Shown: positions 49,734 through 61,319, numbered from the stretch's first letter. The stretch: DNA of 64,000 bases from Sciurus carolinensis (GCF_902686445.1 NC_062232.1:69023440-69087439), one strand, 5' to 3'. Notes: generated by a model from the sequence alone, not told the origin. Numbers and translations: made by a program.

Positions 49734-50020
49734 GTTTTTTTTATTTTAATTTATTTTTATTGTAAACAAATGGGATACATGTTGTTTCTGTTTGTACATG
49801 GAGTAACAGCATACCATTTGCATAATCATACATTTACATAGGGTATTGATGTTTGATTCATTCTGTTATTTTTTCCTTCCCCCCACCCCTCCCATCCCTC
49901 TTTTCCCTCTAAACAGTCCCTCCTTCCTCCATTCTTGCCCCCCTCAAACCCCTCATTATGTGTCATCATCTCCTTATCAGCAAGATCATTCGTCCTTTGT
50001 TTTTTTGAGATTGGCTTATG

Positions 50021-50103
50021 TCACTTAGCATGATATTCTACAATTTCATCCATTTGCCTGCAAATGCCATACATTTATTATTCTTTATAGCTGAGTAATA
50101 TTC

Positions 50104-50154
<51 letters not shown>

Positions 50155-52104
50155 ACATTTTCTTTATCCATTCATCAATTGAGGGACATCTAGGTTGGTT
50201 CCACAGTCTGGCTATTGTGAATTGAGCACCTATGAACATTGATGTGGCTGCATCTCTGTAGTATGCTGATTTTAAGTCCTTTGGGTATAGGCCAAGGAGT
50301 GGGATAGTTGGGTCAAATGGTGGATCCATTCCAAGTTTTCTAAGGAATCTCCACACTGCTTTCCAGAGTGACTGCACTAATTTGCAGCCCCACCAGCAAT
50401 GTATGAGTGTACCATTTTCCCCACATCCTCTCCAACACCTATTGTTGCTTGTATTCTGTATAATCGCCATTCTAATTGAGGTGAGATGGAATCTTAGTGT
50501 AGTTTTGATTTACATTTCTCTTATTACTAGAGATGTGGAACATTTTTTCATGTTTGTTAATTGCTTGAAGATCATCTTCTGTGAAGTGTCTGTTCATATC
50601 GTTAGCCCATTTGTTGATTGGGTTACTTGTATTCTTCGTGTAGAGTTTTTTGAGTTCTTTGCATTTTCTGGAAATTAGTACTCTATCTGAAGTATGAGTG
50701 GCAAAGATTTTCTCCCACTCTGTAGGCTCTCTCTTCACATTGCTGATAGTTTCCTTTGCTGAGAGAAAGTTATTTAGTTTGATCGTATCCCAGTTATTGA
50801 TTCTTGCTTTTATTTCTTGTGCTATGGGAGTGCTGTTAAGGAAGTATGATCCTAAGCCAACAAGTTGAAGATTTGGACCTACATTTTCTTCTATAAGATG
50901 CAGGGTCTCTGGTCTGATTCCAAGGTCCTTGATCCATTGTGAGTTGATTTTTGTGCAGGGTGAGAGATAGGGGTTTAGTTTCATTCTGTTGCATATGGAT
51001 TTCCAGTTTTCCCAGCACCATTTGTTGAAGAGGCTCTCTTTTCTCCATTGCATATTTTTGGCACCTTTGTCTAGTATGAGAAAATTGTACTTATTTGGGT
51101 TTGTGTCTGGGTCCTCTAATCTGTACCATTGATCTTCCTGTCTATTTTGATACCAATACCACGCCATTTTTGTTACTATTGCTTTGTAGTATAGTTGAAG
51201 TTCTGGTATTGTGATATCTCCTGTTTCATTCTTCTTGCTAAGGATTGCTTTAGCTATTCTGGGTTTCTTATTCTTCCAGATGAATTTCATGATTGCTTAC
51301 TCTATTTCTTTAAGGTACATCATTGGGATTTTAATTGGAATTGCATTGAATCTGTATAGCACTTTTGGTAGTATGGCCATTTTGACAATATTAATTCTGC
51401 CTATCCAAGAACATGGGAGATCCTTCTATCTTCTAAGGTCTTCCTCAATTTCTTTCTTCAGTGTTTGAAGTTTTCATTGTAGAGATCTTCACCTCTTTGG
51501 TTAGACTGATTCCCAAGTATTTAATTTTTTTTGAGGCTATTGCAAATGGAGTTGTTTCCCTCATTTCCCTTTCTGCTGTTTCATCACTTGCGTATAAAAA
51601 TGCTTTAGATTTATGGATGTTGATTTTATAGCCTACTATTTTGCTGAATTCATTGATGAGTACTAGAAGTTTTCTGGAGGAGTTTTTTGGATCCTCTAAA
51701 TACAGAATAATGTCATCAGCAAATAGTGACAGCTTAAGTTCCTCTTTTCGTATTTGTAATCCTTTAATTTTTTTACTCTGCCTAATTGCTCTGGCTAGAG
51801 TTTTGAGGACAATGTTGAACAGAAGTGGTGAAAGAGGACAACCCTGTCTTGTTCCCATTTTTAAGGGGAATGGTTTCAGTTTTTCTCCATTAAGAATGAT
51901 GTTGGTCATGGGCTTAGCATAAATAGCCTTTACAATGTTAAGGTATGTTCGTACTATGCCTATTTTTTCTAGTGTTTTGAGCATGAAGGGGTGTTGTATT
52001 TTGTCGAGTGCTTTTTCTGCATCAATTGAAATAACCATATGATTCTTATCCTTATATCTATTGACATGATGGATTACGTTTCTTGATTTACAGATGTAAA
52101 ACCA
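50021..52104 (-). pseudogene. L1-D ORF2 fragment (reverse transcriptase to C-terminus), broken
   Basis: Minus-strand open pieces at 51445-52038 (197 codons, with the intact F-A-D-D catalytic motif and 'GCPLSP'), 50472-51290 (272 codons) and 50078-50470 (130 codons, with the C-terminal Cys-rich segment). They lie in different frames, so frameshifts separate them. A (TA)22 tract at 50109-50152 within the coding end gives an Ile-Tyr run and shifts the true C-terminus. No endonuclease domain is present. Confidence 0.93.
50109..50152. repeat. (TA)22 microsatellite within L1-D ORF2
   Basis: Twenty-two pure TA units. The same site in L1-A has about four and in L1-C nine, so the tract grew from a short coding AT repeat. 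Confidence 0.97.
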
Positions 52105-52554
52105 TGTTGGGACTAAGACACATTAACTAACTGAGGCTGACTCCTTACTCCCTGGTGAGTGAGCAGGATCAAGGCTCAAAGGCGGTTTCACAGGTTAATG
52201 ATGATAAATCTGGTCACTGTTAGGGATTGGTTAACAACAGTTCCGCGAACGTGATCAGCTGGTGCTTGCCATATTGTCCTATGGGACTCTCGCCTGCGTG
52301 AATCCTCCCTGCCTTCCTGAAATTTAAGCTGATTGGTTCCTGCCTAGCCCACACTCTACATAAAAGCTGTGTGTTTTCCTCAATAAATGAGTTCCTGCTG
52401 TGACTGGTCTCCCTGACGCGTCTGATTGTCCTCCACCCAGAGGGCTGGGAGCGGGTGGTCAGTCGGCCCTACCTATCTCGATCTGACCTTGTTGGGGAGT
52501 GTCTCCTTCCCTTGTCACTGGTCAAGAAGAGCAAGAGGGCTTAAGACCCCGACA
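52105..52554 (+). repeat. ERV-B 5' LTR (450 bp)
   Basis: Starts TGTTGGGAC and ends CCCCGACA. CCAAT-type boxes ('gattggttaacaac', 'gattggttcc') precede a TATA-like 'cataaaag' (52359-52366) and AATAAA (52382-52387), giving a U3-R-U5 order in plus orientation. It is the same family as 33901-34351 and 63243-63692. Confidence 0.95.
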
Positions 52555-52556
52555 TC

Positions 52557-52574
52557 TGGTGCTGACCATGGGGC
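52557..52574 (+). promoter_or_regulatory. Putative primer binding site of ERV-B
   Basis: TGGTGCTGACCATGGGGC begins two bases after the LTR, at the expected place with the expected TGG start. I cannot match it to a particular tRNA; it may be mutated. A possible splice donor, 'gaggtaagg', lies downstream at about 52655-52663. Confidence 0.55.
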
Positions 52575-52677
52575 CCCTCAAGGCTGATCCGTAGCCAAAG
52601 CGAAGAGGCAGCTTGGAAACCAAAAGTACCGGCAGATTGGGCCAAGCGAGTTCCGAGGTAAGGGCATCCCTGAAAAG

Positions 52678-53640
52678 ATGGGGCAAACACACACCACACA
52701 TTGTGACCCTGCGTTCTCAGCTCTTAGACTCATGCTGAAGAGTAGGGGCCTTGAGTTGTCTGATACACAGATGGAAAAAGCCTAGAACATCTTTACTCGG
52801 GTGGCCCCTTGACTTCCTGCCACTAATCTTTTTGACTGGTCCACATGGGATCGTGTAGAACAACTTGTAGGAAGAGGGAAATCAACTTAGGGGAGGGTCC
52901 TTCATTAGGAGTCTGGCCTACATTATCCACCCTTAAGGCCTGCTTCTCTACAGGACCTCCCAAAGGGGACTCCAAGTTTCTCCCCAAAGAGTCGCCGTCT
53001 AAAGAACCGCCGGCTCCTCCCGTTGCATCTCCTTCCAGAAACTTGCCACATAGTAAACAACGTTGGGAGACCTTTAATGAGGAGCCCAATCCATCTCCAT
53101 CCGCTCCTCCCAAGGTTGAGAAACCCCGAGGCCAGCCAGCCTCTACACATAGGGAGAGCCCACTTCCGCCCCAGGGAGGCTCATTGCTGCCATCTTGTAT
53201 TCTGGGGCCACATCAGACTCCAATGAAAGTCCTCCCCCACCGCCTTCTGGATGGCAGAAAATCTTCCCGGTGGCCATTCTATGATACTAGGCAAGAACTC
53301 ACAGACTCTAACCTCCCCCCCTCCCTGTATGACCTTCCCGGTAAATGTTAAAATGTGAGTTTGTGAAGGAATGACTACCGATCACAAATTGGCCTGTGCA
53401 GGGATGAAAGATCACTCCATGGGAAGGTGGATTGTGGCTACCAATGATATTGGCACAAGGCTTCCGCAAGCAAGCAGGCAGATGGAAAGGGATTCCTTAT
53501 CTTCAAGTCTCTTCTTTCTTGCACTTCTCTACTCTTCCTGCAAATGCATCCTTTTTCTCCCCCTCTTAATTCCTCCTCCTCCTCCTCCAACTTTGCCCCA
53601 CCCAGCCCACCTAGTCCTTCTGCCATGAGGTCCCACATAT
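52678..53640 (+). pseudogene. gag-like remnant of ERV-B, broken
   Basis: An ATG at 52678 is followed by Gly-Gln, the Met-Gly start expected of a myristoylated Gag. This frame meets a stop after about 35 codons. A different frame is open from 52845 to 53351 (168 codons) and is rich in Pro, Ser and Lys, like the linker between matrix and capsid. A further frame continues to about 53628. I see no capsid homology region and no zinc knuckle, so the capsid and nucleocapsid parts are missing or unrecognisable. At least two frame breaks make it non-functional. Confidence 0.65.
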
Positions 53641-53888
53641 GCCGGTGTGGAGGGAGTAACCAGCCCAACCATAAGTGGCATGTCCTAGTAAGGAGTATGA
53701 TATAGTAGCCCCAGTCCCCACAAGTATTGGGAGATAATTGTTTCACAATTTTCTGCATCCAAACCTGAATTGATTACTAACCAGAAATAAGGATTAAAAT
53801 GTGCTAGGCATCAAGTTTCTGCTAGAACATTTTAGCCCCTTTGAGATCCTGATCTCAGTTAAGGCTTACATTGAAATGTAAATAGAGA
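53641..53888 (+). other. ERV-B internal sequence up to the L1-C insertion
   Basis: It matches, inverted, about 38570-38830 of the minus-strand relative (shared 'agtagccccagtccccacaa', 'gattactaaccagaaataag'). Its last 16 bases (53873-53888) form the left TSD of L1-C. Confidence 0.85.
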
Positions 53889-55451
53889 GTTTCAAGATGG
53901 CGGCCTAGAGGGCGGCTGCATTTCACCTTGCTCCAGGACGCAGGATTCAAAAGAGGAGATAGTGAGAGGCTTGGGACCAACTCAAAGCCGCCGGGTGAGT
54001 CTCTCCCATTGGGGAGGCGTCCCGGATGGGGCGGTAGCCCCGGAACGCAGGGAATTTGTGAAGTGGAGTTGCTTGGCGAGATTCCCCTCCCCCCGCTGGA
54101 GCAGTAAACACAGACAACTGGGATCATCGTAGAGGAGGCGGCTCAGCACAGCGCTTGGACTCGGAGCAACCACTGGGGCTCCGGGCGGTTGCCTGAGGAG
54201 GAGCTGCGTGGCGAGCTGTTTAGACTCAGAGCGATCGCTTCTGAACACCAGGGGGTTGCCCGGAGGAAGAGGAGAAGCGCGGCGGGTCACTTGGTCTAGG
54301 AGAGACTGCATCAGAGCCACAGGCGGTTGCCAGAGGAGGAGCTGCATTGCGAGCTGCTTGGACTCAGAACAACTGCTTCTGAACACCCGGGGGTTTGTCC
54401 AGAGGAAGAGGAGAAGCGTGGTGGGTCGCTTGGTCTAGGAGTGACTGCATCAGAGCCACAGGCGGTTGCCAGAGGAGGAGGCGAGTGGTGAGTTGATTGC
54501 ACTCAAAGCGACCGCTCCTGAACACTGGTGGCCTGCCTGGAGGAGGAGCGTGGTGAGTCACTTGGTCTTGAGCCACCGCCCCTGAACACCCGGGGGGCTA
54601 CACCGAGGAGGAGGAGGAGGAACAGGGCAGGTCACTTGGACTTGGAGTGACTGCCTAGGGCTACGGGCGGGTGGCGGGAGGAGGAGACGCGAAGTGAGTT
54701 GCTTGGACTCCTAGTGACTGTGTCGGAAACCGGGCTGCTGTCCGGTTGAGGAGGTGTGTGGCAGGTCTCTGGGTATTGGAGCTATTGTACAGGGCTCCAG
54801 GTGGCAGCTCAGAGGAGGGGCTGCATAGCCAGGCGATTAGGTGCAGAGTAGGGTCCCAGGAGCTAGGTGGCTTCTTGCTGGAAGAGCCACACAGAGACAC
54901 ACCTAGGGGCGGAGCGAAGTTTCCAGGACTGTGGGCAGATTATCTGGGAGAGGCAGCCTAAGGAGACTCGCCTGCAGAGGGTGAGGCTCCCAAGCCCAGG
55001 AGGTAGGTCCGGGCCCATGGGAACGTTGCAGAGGAAGACAACCCAGCCCAGGCGGTATTTGTAGATTGAGGGGAACCTCTAGGAGGGGAACTGACCAGCG
55101 AGACGTTCCCACCGAGTGAGTCTTCCCCACCGGGAGAGGTTTTCCCACAGGGACGGTAAAACCAGAGACACAGGCACAAACAGGACTTGCCTCAGCCCGT
55201 AGCCTAGTTCCCTGTTGGATGACCATTGGTCAACAAGTGGAGACACCTCTGACCACTAGCAGGGAATATACGCCACCTGAGGGTCACCACCCTAGAGAGG
55301 CAGCTTCTTGGTGGAGCTCCGCATTATCAACTTCCTCCAAGACTTCAGGCTACTGAAGGATAAGAGGGGATATACTAGCAATCTTCAGGGACATTATAAG
55401 TCAATAGAGGAAATCTGCAATATCTTAATGACCCACTGATTCCTGAACAAT
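53889..55451 (+). promoter_or_regulatory. L1-C 5'UTR / internal promoter
   Basis: The head contains 'caagatggcggcctagaggg', a YY1-type site at the usual place. The first 130 or so bases are a diverged relative of the L1-A monomer head, and the last 150 bases ('cctccaagacttcaggctac', 'agaggaaatctgcaatatct') match the L1-A tether. The roughly 1.2 kb between is not similar to L1-A and is built from GGAGGAGGAG-rich repeats. It is CpG-rich throughout, so probably a methylation target. Confidence 0.85.
54195..54610 (+). repeat. Tandem ~139-bp repeats in the L1-C 5'UTR
   Basis: Units start with 'gaggaggagctgcgtggcga' or a variant at 54195, 54333 and 54472, i.e. a period of 138-139 bp. Within each are 'cttctgaacacc', 'gaggaagaggagaagcg' and 'cacttggtctagga' landmarks. 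The third unit is more diverged, and further partial copies may extend to about 54800. Confidence 0.9.
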
Positions 55452-56513
55452 ATGAGAAAACAAGGGAAGAAAATGCCCCAAACAAATCTAGATGTTACAT
55501 CAATAGAATCCAACAACAGCATGGCAGAAGAAATGACAGAAAGGGACTTCAGAATGTACATAATTAAAATGATTAGGGAAGCAAACGATGAGATGAAAGA
55601 GCAAATGCAGGCATTGAATGATGAGATGAAAGAGCAAATGCAGGCATTGAATGATCGCACCAATCGACAGTTAACAGAACAAATTCAGGAAGCAAAAGAT
55701 CATTTCAATAAAGAGTTAGAGATATTGAAAAAAAAACAAACAGAAATCCTTGAAAAGAAGGAAACAATAAACCAAATTAAGAACTCCATAGAAAGCATAA
55801 ACAATAGGATAGAACACCTGGAAGACAGAACTTCAGATATTGAAGACAAAATATTTAACCTCGAAAACAAAGTTGAACAAACAGAGAAGATGGTAAGAAA
55901 TCATGAACAGAATCTGCAAGAACTATGGGATATCATGAAAAGGCCAAATTTGAGAATTATTGGGATTGAGGAAGACTTAGAGAAACAAACCAAAGGAATG
56001 AACAATCTATTCAATGAAATAATATCAGAAAATTTCCCAAATCTGAAGAATGAAATGGAAAATCAAGTTCAAGAGGCTTATAGGACTCCAAATACACAAA
56101 ATTACAACAGACCCACACCAAGGCACATTATAATGAAAATACCGAACATACAAAATAAAGACAGAGTTTTAAAGGCTGTGAGAGAAAAGAACCAAATTAC
56201 ATTCAGGGGGAAACCAATACGGATATCAGCAGATTTTTCAATCCAGACCCTAAAAGCTAGAAGGGCCTGGAACAACATTTTTCAAGCTGTGAAAGAAAAT
56301 GGATGCCAACCAAGAATCTTATACCCAGCAAAACTTACCTTCAAATTTGACAATGAAATAAAATCCTTCCATGATAAACAAAAGCTAAAAGAATTTACAA
56401 AAAGAAAGCCAGCATTACAGAACATTCTCGGCAAAATATTTCATGAGGAAGAAATAAAAAACAAAGAAGCAAATCACAAAGAGAGGAATTATCCTAAAGG
56501 AACTGTCAAATAA
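55452..56513 (+). CDS. L1-C ORF1 (ORF1p), intact
   Basis: A 353-codon frame from ATG to TAA, unbroken. ORF1p coats L1 RNA in cis as a trimer and chaperones it during reverse transcription. Residues of about 30-150 form a long coiled coil with heptads, containing an exact 33-bp internal duplication (55587-55619 and 55620-55652, encoding a repeated 'DEMKEQMQALN'). An RRM starts near 'RPNLRIIGIEE', and a C-terminal domain ('ISADFSIQTLKARRAWN') and a basic tail follow. The start was chosen because it matches L1-A and is the first ATG after the shared tether. Being a repeat protein, its expression cannot be judged from sequence. Confidence 0.95.
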   Translation: MRKQGKKMPQTNLDVTSIESNNSMAEEMTERDFRMYIIKMIREANDEMKEQMQALNDEMKEQMQALNDRTNRQLTEQIQEAKDHFNKELEILKKKQTEILEKKETINQIKNSIESINNRIEHLEDRTSDIEDKIFNLENKVEQTEKMVRNHEQNLQELWDIMKRPNLRIIGIEEDLEKQTKGMNNLFNEIISENFPNLKNEMENQVQEAYRTPNTQNYNRPTPRHIIMKIPNIQNKDRVLKAVREKNQITFRGKPIRISADFSIQTLKARRAWNNIFQAVKENGCQPRILYPAKLTFKFDNEIKSFHDKQKLKEFTKRKPALQNILGKIFHEEEIKNKEANHKERNYPKGTVK

Positions 56514-56564
56514 AGGAGGAACCAAGATGTGTCAAAAAAGAAATAAATATATAAAATTTTAAAA

Positions 56565-59500
56565 ATGAACCAAATGACCAGGAATACAAATCATATCTCA
56601 ATAATAACCCTGAATGTTAATGGCCTGAATTCATCAATCAAAAGACACAGACTGGTGGATTGGATTAAAAAGAAAGTTCCAACACTATGTTGCCTGCAAG
56701 AGACTCACCTCATAGAAAGAGATACCCATAGACTAAAGGTGAAAGGATGGGGAAAATCATACCATGCACATGGAATCAGCAAAAAAGCTGGAGTATCCAT
56801 CCTCATTTCAGATAATGTGGACGTCAAGCCAATGTCAGTCAGAAGGGATAAGGAAGGACATTTCATACTGCTTAAGGGAAGCATAAATCAGCAAGATATA
56901 ACAATCATAAACATCTATGCCCCAAACAGTGGCTCATCCATGTATGTTAAACAAATCCTTCTGAATTTTAGAAACCAAATAGACCATAACACAATAATAC
57001 TAGGTGATTTTAACACGCCTCTCTCACCACTGGACAGATCTTCCAAGCAAAAATTGAACAAAGAAACCATAGATCTCAATAACAGAATCAATAATTTAGA
57101 CTTAACATACTTTTATAGAATATACCATCCAACCAAGAGCGAATACACTTTCTTCTCAGCAGCACATGGATCCTTCTCTAAAATAGACCATATATTATGC
57201 CACAAAGCTAATGTCAGCAAATACAAGAAGATAGAGACACTACCTTGTATTCTATCAGATCATAATGGATTGAAGTCAGAAATAAATGAAAGAGTAAAAA
57301 ACAGAAACTACTCCAACACCTGGAGATTAAACAATATGCTATTATATGATGAATGGATAACAGAAGATATTAGGAAGGAAATTAAAAAATTCTTAGAGGT
57401 AAACAAGAACAAAGAAACATCATATCAAAATCTCTGGGACACTATGAAAGCAGTACTTAGAGGAATATTTACTTCATGGAGCGCATTTAATAAAAGAAGT
57501 AAAACTCAAAAAATAAACGACCTGACACTACAGCTCAAAGCCCTAGAAAAAGAAGAACAGACTAACACCAAAAGTAGTAGAAGACAGGAAATAGTCAAAC
57601 TCAGAGCTGAAATCAATGAAATTGAAACAAAAGAAACAATACAAAAAATTGAAAAATAAATAGTTGGTTCTTCGAAAAAATAAACAAAATTGATAAACCT
57701 TTAGCCACACTAACAAAGAGAAGACGAGAGAAAACCCAAATCACTAAAATTCGGAATGAACAAGGAAATATCACAACAGACACGACTGAAATACAAAACA
57801 TAATTAGAAGCTATTTTGAAAATCTATACTCCAACAAAATAGAAAATTTCGAAGACATCAACAGGTTTCTAGAGACATATGAATTGCCTAAACTGAACGA
57901 GGAGGACATACACAATTTAAATAGACCAATTTCAAGTAATGAAATAGAAGAAGTCATCAAAAGCCTACCAACAAAGAAAAGTCCAGGACCAGATGGGTTC
58001 TCAGCCGAGTTCTACAAAACCTTTAAAGAAGAGCTCATTCCAATACTTCTCAAAGTATTCCATAAAATAGAAGAGGAGGGAACCCTCCCAAACTCATTCT
58101 ATGAAGCCAATATCACCCTGATACCTAAACCAGACAGAGACACATCGAGGAAAGAAAATTTCAGACCAATATCCTTAATGAACATCGACGCAAAAATTCT
58201 CAACAAAATTTTAGCAAATTGCATACAAAAACTTATTAAAAAGATAGTGCACCATGATCAAGTGGGTTTCATCCCAGGGATGCAAGGTTGGTTCAACATC
58301 AGGAAATCAATAAATGTCATTCACCATATCAATAGACTTAAAGTCAAGAATCACATGATTATTTCGATAGATGCAGAAAAAGCATTTGATAAAATACAGC
58401 ATCCCTTCATGCTCAAAACACTAGAAAAAATAGGGATAGTGGGAACATTCCTTAACATTGTAAAGGCCATCTACGCTAAGCCCATGGCTAATATTATTCT
58501 AAATGGTGAAAAACTGAAAGCATTCCCCCTAAAAACTGGAACAAGGCAGGGATGCCCTCTTTCACCACTTCTATTCAATATCGTTCTTGAAACTCTAGCC
58601 AGAGCAATTAGACAGACCAAAGAAATTAAAGGGATACGAATAGGAAAAGAAGAACTCAAACTATCCCTATTTGCTGATGATATGATTGTATACTTAGAGG
58701 AACCAGGAAATTCCACCAGAACACTGATAGATCTCATAAGTGAATTCAGTAAAGTAGCGGGATATAAGATCAATGCACATAAATCTAAGGCGTTTCTATA
58801 CATAAGCGATGAATCTTCAGAAAGAGAAATTAGGAAAACTACCCCATTCACAATAGCTTCGAAAAAAATAAAATACTTGGGAATCACTCTCACAAAAGAG
58901 GTGAAAGACCTCTACAATGAGAACTACAGAACACTAAAGAAATTAAAGAAAACCTCAGAAGATGGAAAGATCTCCCATGTTCTTGGATAGGAAGAATTAA
59001 TATTGTCAAAATGGCCATACTACCAAAAGTGCTATACAGATTCAATGCAATTCCAATTAAAATCCCAATGATGTACCTTACAGAAATAGAGCAAGAAATT
59101 ATGAAATTCATCTGGAAGAATAAAAAACCCAGAATAGCTAAAGCAATCCTTGGCAGAAAGAGTGAAGCAGGGGGTATCGCAATACCAGATCTTCAACTCT
59201 ACTACAAAGCAATAGTAACAAAAATGGCATGGTATTGGTACCAAAATAGAAAGGTGGATCAATGGTACAGAATAGAGGACACGGACACAAACCCAAATAA
59301 ATACAATTTTCTCATACTAGACAAAGGGGCCAAAAATATGCAATGGAGAAAAGATAGCCTCTTCAACAAATGGTGCTGGGACAATTGGAAATCCATGTGC
59401 AACAGAATGAAACTAAACCCATATCTCTCACCATGCATGAAACTAAACTCAAAATGGATTAAGGATCTCGGAATCAGACCAGAGACCTTGCATCTTATAG

Positions 59501-60399
59501 AAGAAAAAGTAGGTCCAGAGCTTCAACTTGTTGGCTTAGGACCAGACTTCCTCAACAGGACTCCAATAGCACAAGAAATAAAATCAAGAATTAATAACTG
59601 GGATAGATTCAAACTAAAACGCTTTCTCTCAGCAAAGGAAACTATCAGCAATGCGAAGAAAGAGCCTACAGAGTGGGAGAAAATCTTTGCCAATCATACT
59701 TCAGATAGAGCACTAATCTCCAGAATCTATAAAGAACTCAAAAAACTCTACACCAAGAATGCAAGTAATCCAATCGACAAATGGGCTAAGGAAATGAATA
59801 GACACTTCACAGAAGAAGATATACAAGCAATCAACAAACATATGGAAAAATGTTCAACATCTCTAGTAATAAGAGAAATGCAAATCAAAACCACCCTAAG
59901 ATTCCATCTCACCCCAGTTAGAATGGCGATTATCAAGAATAGAAGCAACAACAGGTGTTGTCGAGGATGTGGGGAGAAAGGTACACTCATACATTGCTGG
60001 TGGGGCTGCAAATTAGTGCAGCCACTGGAAAGCAGTATGGAGACTCCTTAGAAAACTTGGAATGGAACCACCATTTGACCCAGCTTTCTCACTCCTTGGC
60101 CTATACCCAAAGGATTTAAAATCAGCATATTACAGAGATACAGCCACATCAATGTTCATAGCTGCTCAGTTCACAATTGCCAGATTTTGGAACCAACCTA
60201 GATGCCCTTCAATTGATGAATGGATAAAGAAAATGTGGTATATATATATATATATACAATGGAATATTACTCAGCCATAAAGAATGATAAAATTATGGCA
60301 TTTGCAGGCAAATGGATGAATCTGGAGAATATTATGCTAAGTGAGATAAGCCAATCTCAAAAAACCAAAGGAAGAATGATATCGCTAATAAGTGGATGA
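56565..60399 (+). pseudogene. L1-C ORF2 (endonuclease / reverse transcriptase), several frameshifts
   Basis: It starts at ATG 56565, 51 bases after ORF1. The first 364 codons hold the full endonuclease ('LNVNGLN', 'QETH', 'GDFNTPLSPLD', 'SDHNG'). A one-base loss near 57650 shifts the frame. The reverse transcriptase then reads open from before 57884 to 58990 with an intact F-A-D-D motif. Comparison with L1-A indicates a 4-bp loss near 58940 and a 2-bp loss near 60027. The (TA)9 tract near 60238-60256 adds a further shift before the expected TGA at 60397. All domains are present but cannot be made as one protein. Confidence 0.95.
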
Positions 60400-60674
60400 G
60401 GACACATAATGGGGGTTGGGAAGAGTTAGTGTTAGGATTTGAGTTAGGTTTAGGGAGGGGGGCAAGAATGGAGGAAGGAAAGACTGTATAGAGGGAAAAG
60501 AGGGGTGGGAGGGGTGGGGGGAAGGGAAAAAAATAACAGAATGAATCAAACATTACCGTATGTAAATTTATGATTACACAAATGGTATGCCTTTTCGCCA
60601 TGTACAAATAGAGAAACAACATGTATCCCATTTGTGTAATATAATAAAATAAATAAATAAATTTAAAAAAAAAA
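60400..60674 (+). other. L1-C 3'UTR and tail
   Basis: It includes a degraded telomere-like stretch and a G-quadruplex-type tract at 60502-60526 (four or more GGG/GGGG blocks with short spacers). AATAAA-like motifs (about 60643-60660) precede the A-rich end next to the TSD. Confidence 0.9.
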
Positions 60675-60690
60675 GAAATGTAAATAGAGA

Positions 60691-61273
60691 AAGTCTGAAA
60701 GCTCAATAGGAGACGGGTCTCAAACCCAAAAAAGAAAAAAAAGAGCAAAAAGTCTTACCTGAACTCCAGCAAAAGTAAATTTTATGGTGCTTTACTAAAG
60801 TAATTAACGGCCATATCATTTTTCCAGGACTCTTGTTTTTTTTGAATTCTACATTTTTTTTGAGCTCATGACTTTTTTGATCAGTTCTATTTTTTTTTTA
60901 TTCAACTAGAGTTTTTGAACATCTGTTACACTGAAATGGAGATTCACCTATAAAGTTTCAAGGCCTTTAATTTTGTGTTATGTGTATGTTGTGCTGTCTG
61001 ATGTCATGTTTTGTTGTATCAAAACTGAGCACTCCTAAAATTAAAATTTAAAAATGGATCCAAATACTTTTAATTCACGTGATTTTAAAAGGTTCAATTT
61101 AAATTGGGTAAACTAATAGAAGTAAAATGTCTTGAAAATAACTCACAAGTCTCTAGGTGGTCAAACTAATAAAATGTTGATGTTAATAAAATGTCTAACA
61201 TCAATTTTTCTAGGACTTTCCTCCAACAAGAAAAAGATGGCAAATACTGTTCGGGACACTTGTCTAATATCTT

Positions 61274-61319
<46 letters not shown>

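Larger units (their letters stand above)
49734..52104 (-). mobile_element. L1-D: younger minus-strand L1, 5' end missing
   Basis: The T run at 49734-49741 is the inverted A tail. The 3'UTR (to about 50020) includes an inverted G-rich tract, followed by ORF2 in reverse up to about 52104. There it stops at the first base of the ERV-B 5' LTR, leaving only ORF2 sequence downstream of the palm start. The missing remainder is not found beyond the 3' LTR, so the element was either 5'-truncated or lost its upstream part in a rearrangement. Confidence 0.92.
53889..60674 (+). mobile_element. L1-C: full-length L1 with perfect 16-bp TSDs, nested in ERV-B
   Basis: About 6.8 kb: a GC-rich 5'UTR with tandem repeats, intact ORF1, frameshifted ORF2, a G-rich 3'UTR and an A-rich tail. 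Direct repeats 'gaaatgtaaatagaga' are at 53873-53888 and 60675-60690. The flanking ERV sequence rejoins exactly across the insertion when compared with the minus-strand relative. Perfect long TSDs and an intact ORF1 indicate a fairly recent insertion, but ORF2 damage makes it inactive. Confidence 0.97.

Noticed and set aside
53855..55226. Many overlapping frames of 60-134 codons, mostly minus strand
   Set aside because: Stop-poor CpG- and purine-rich L1-C 5'UTR. They follow the 139-bp repeat and have no independent support. An antisense L1 frame is conceivable but nothing here shows it.
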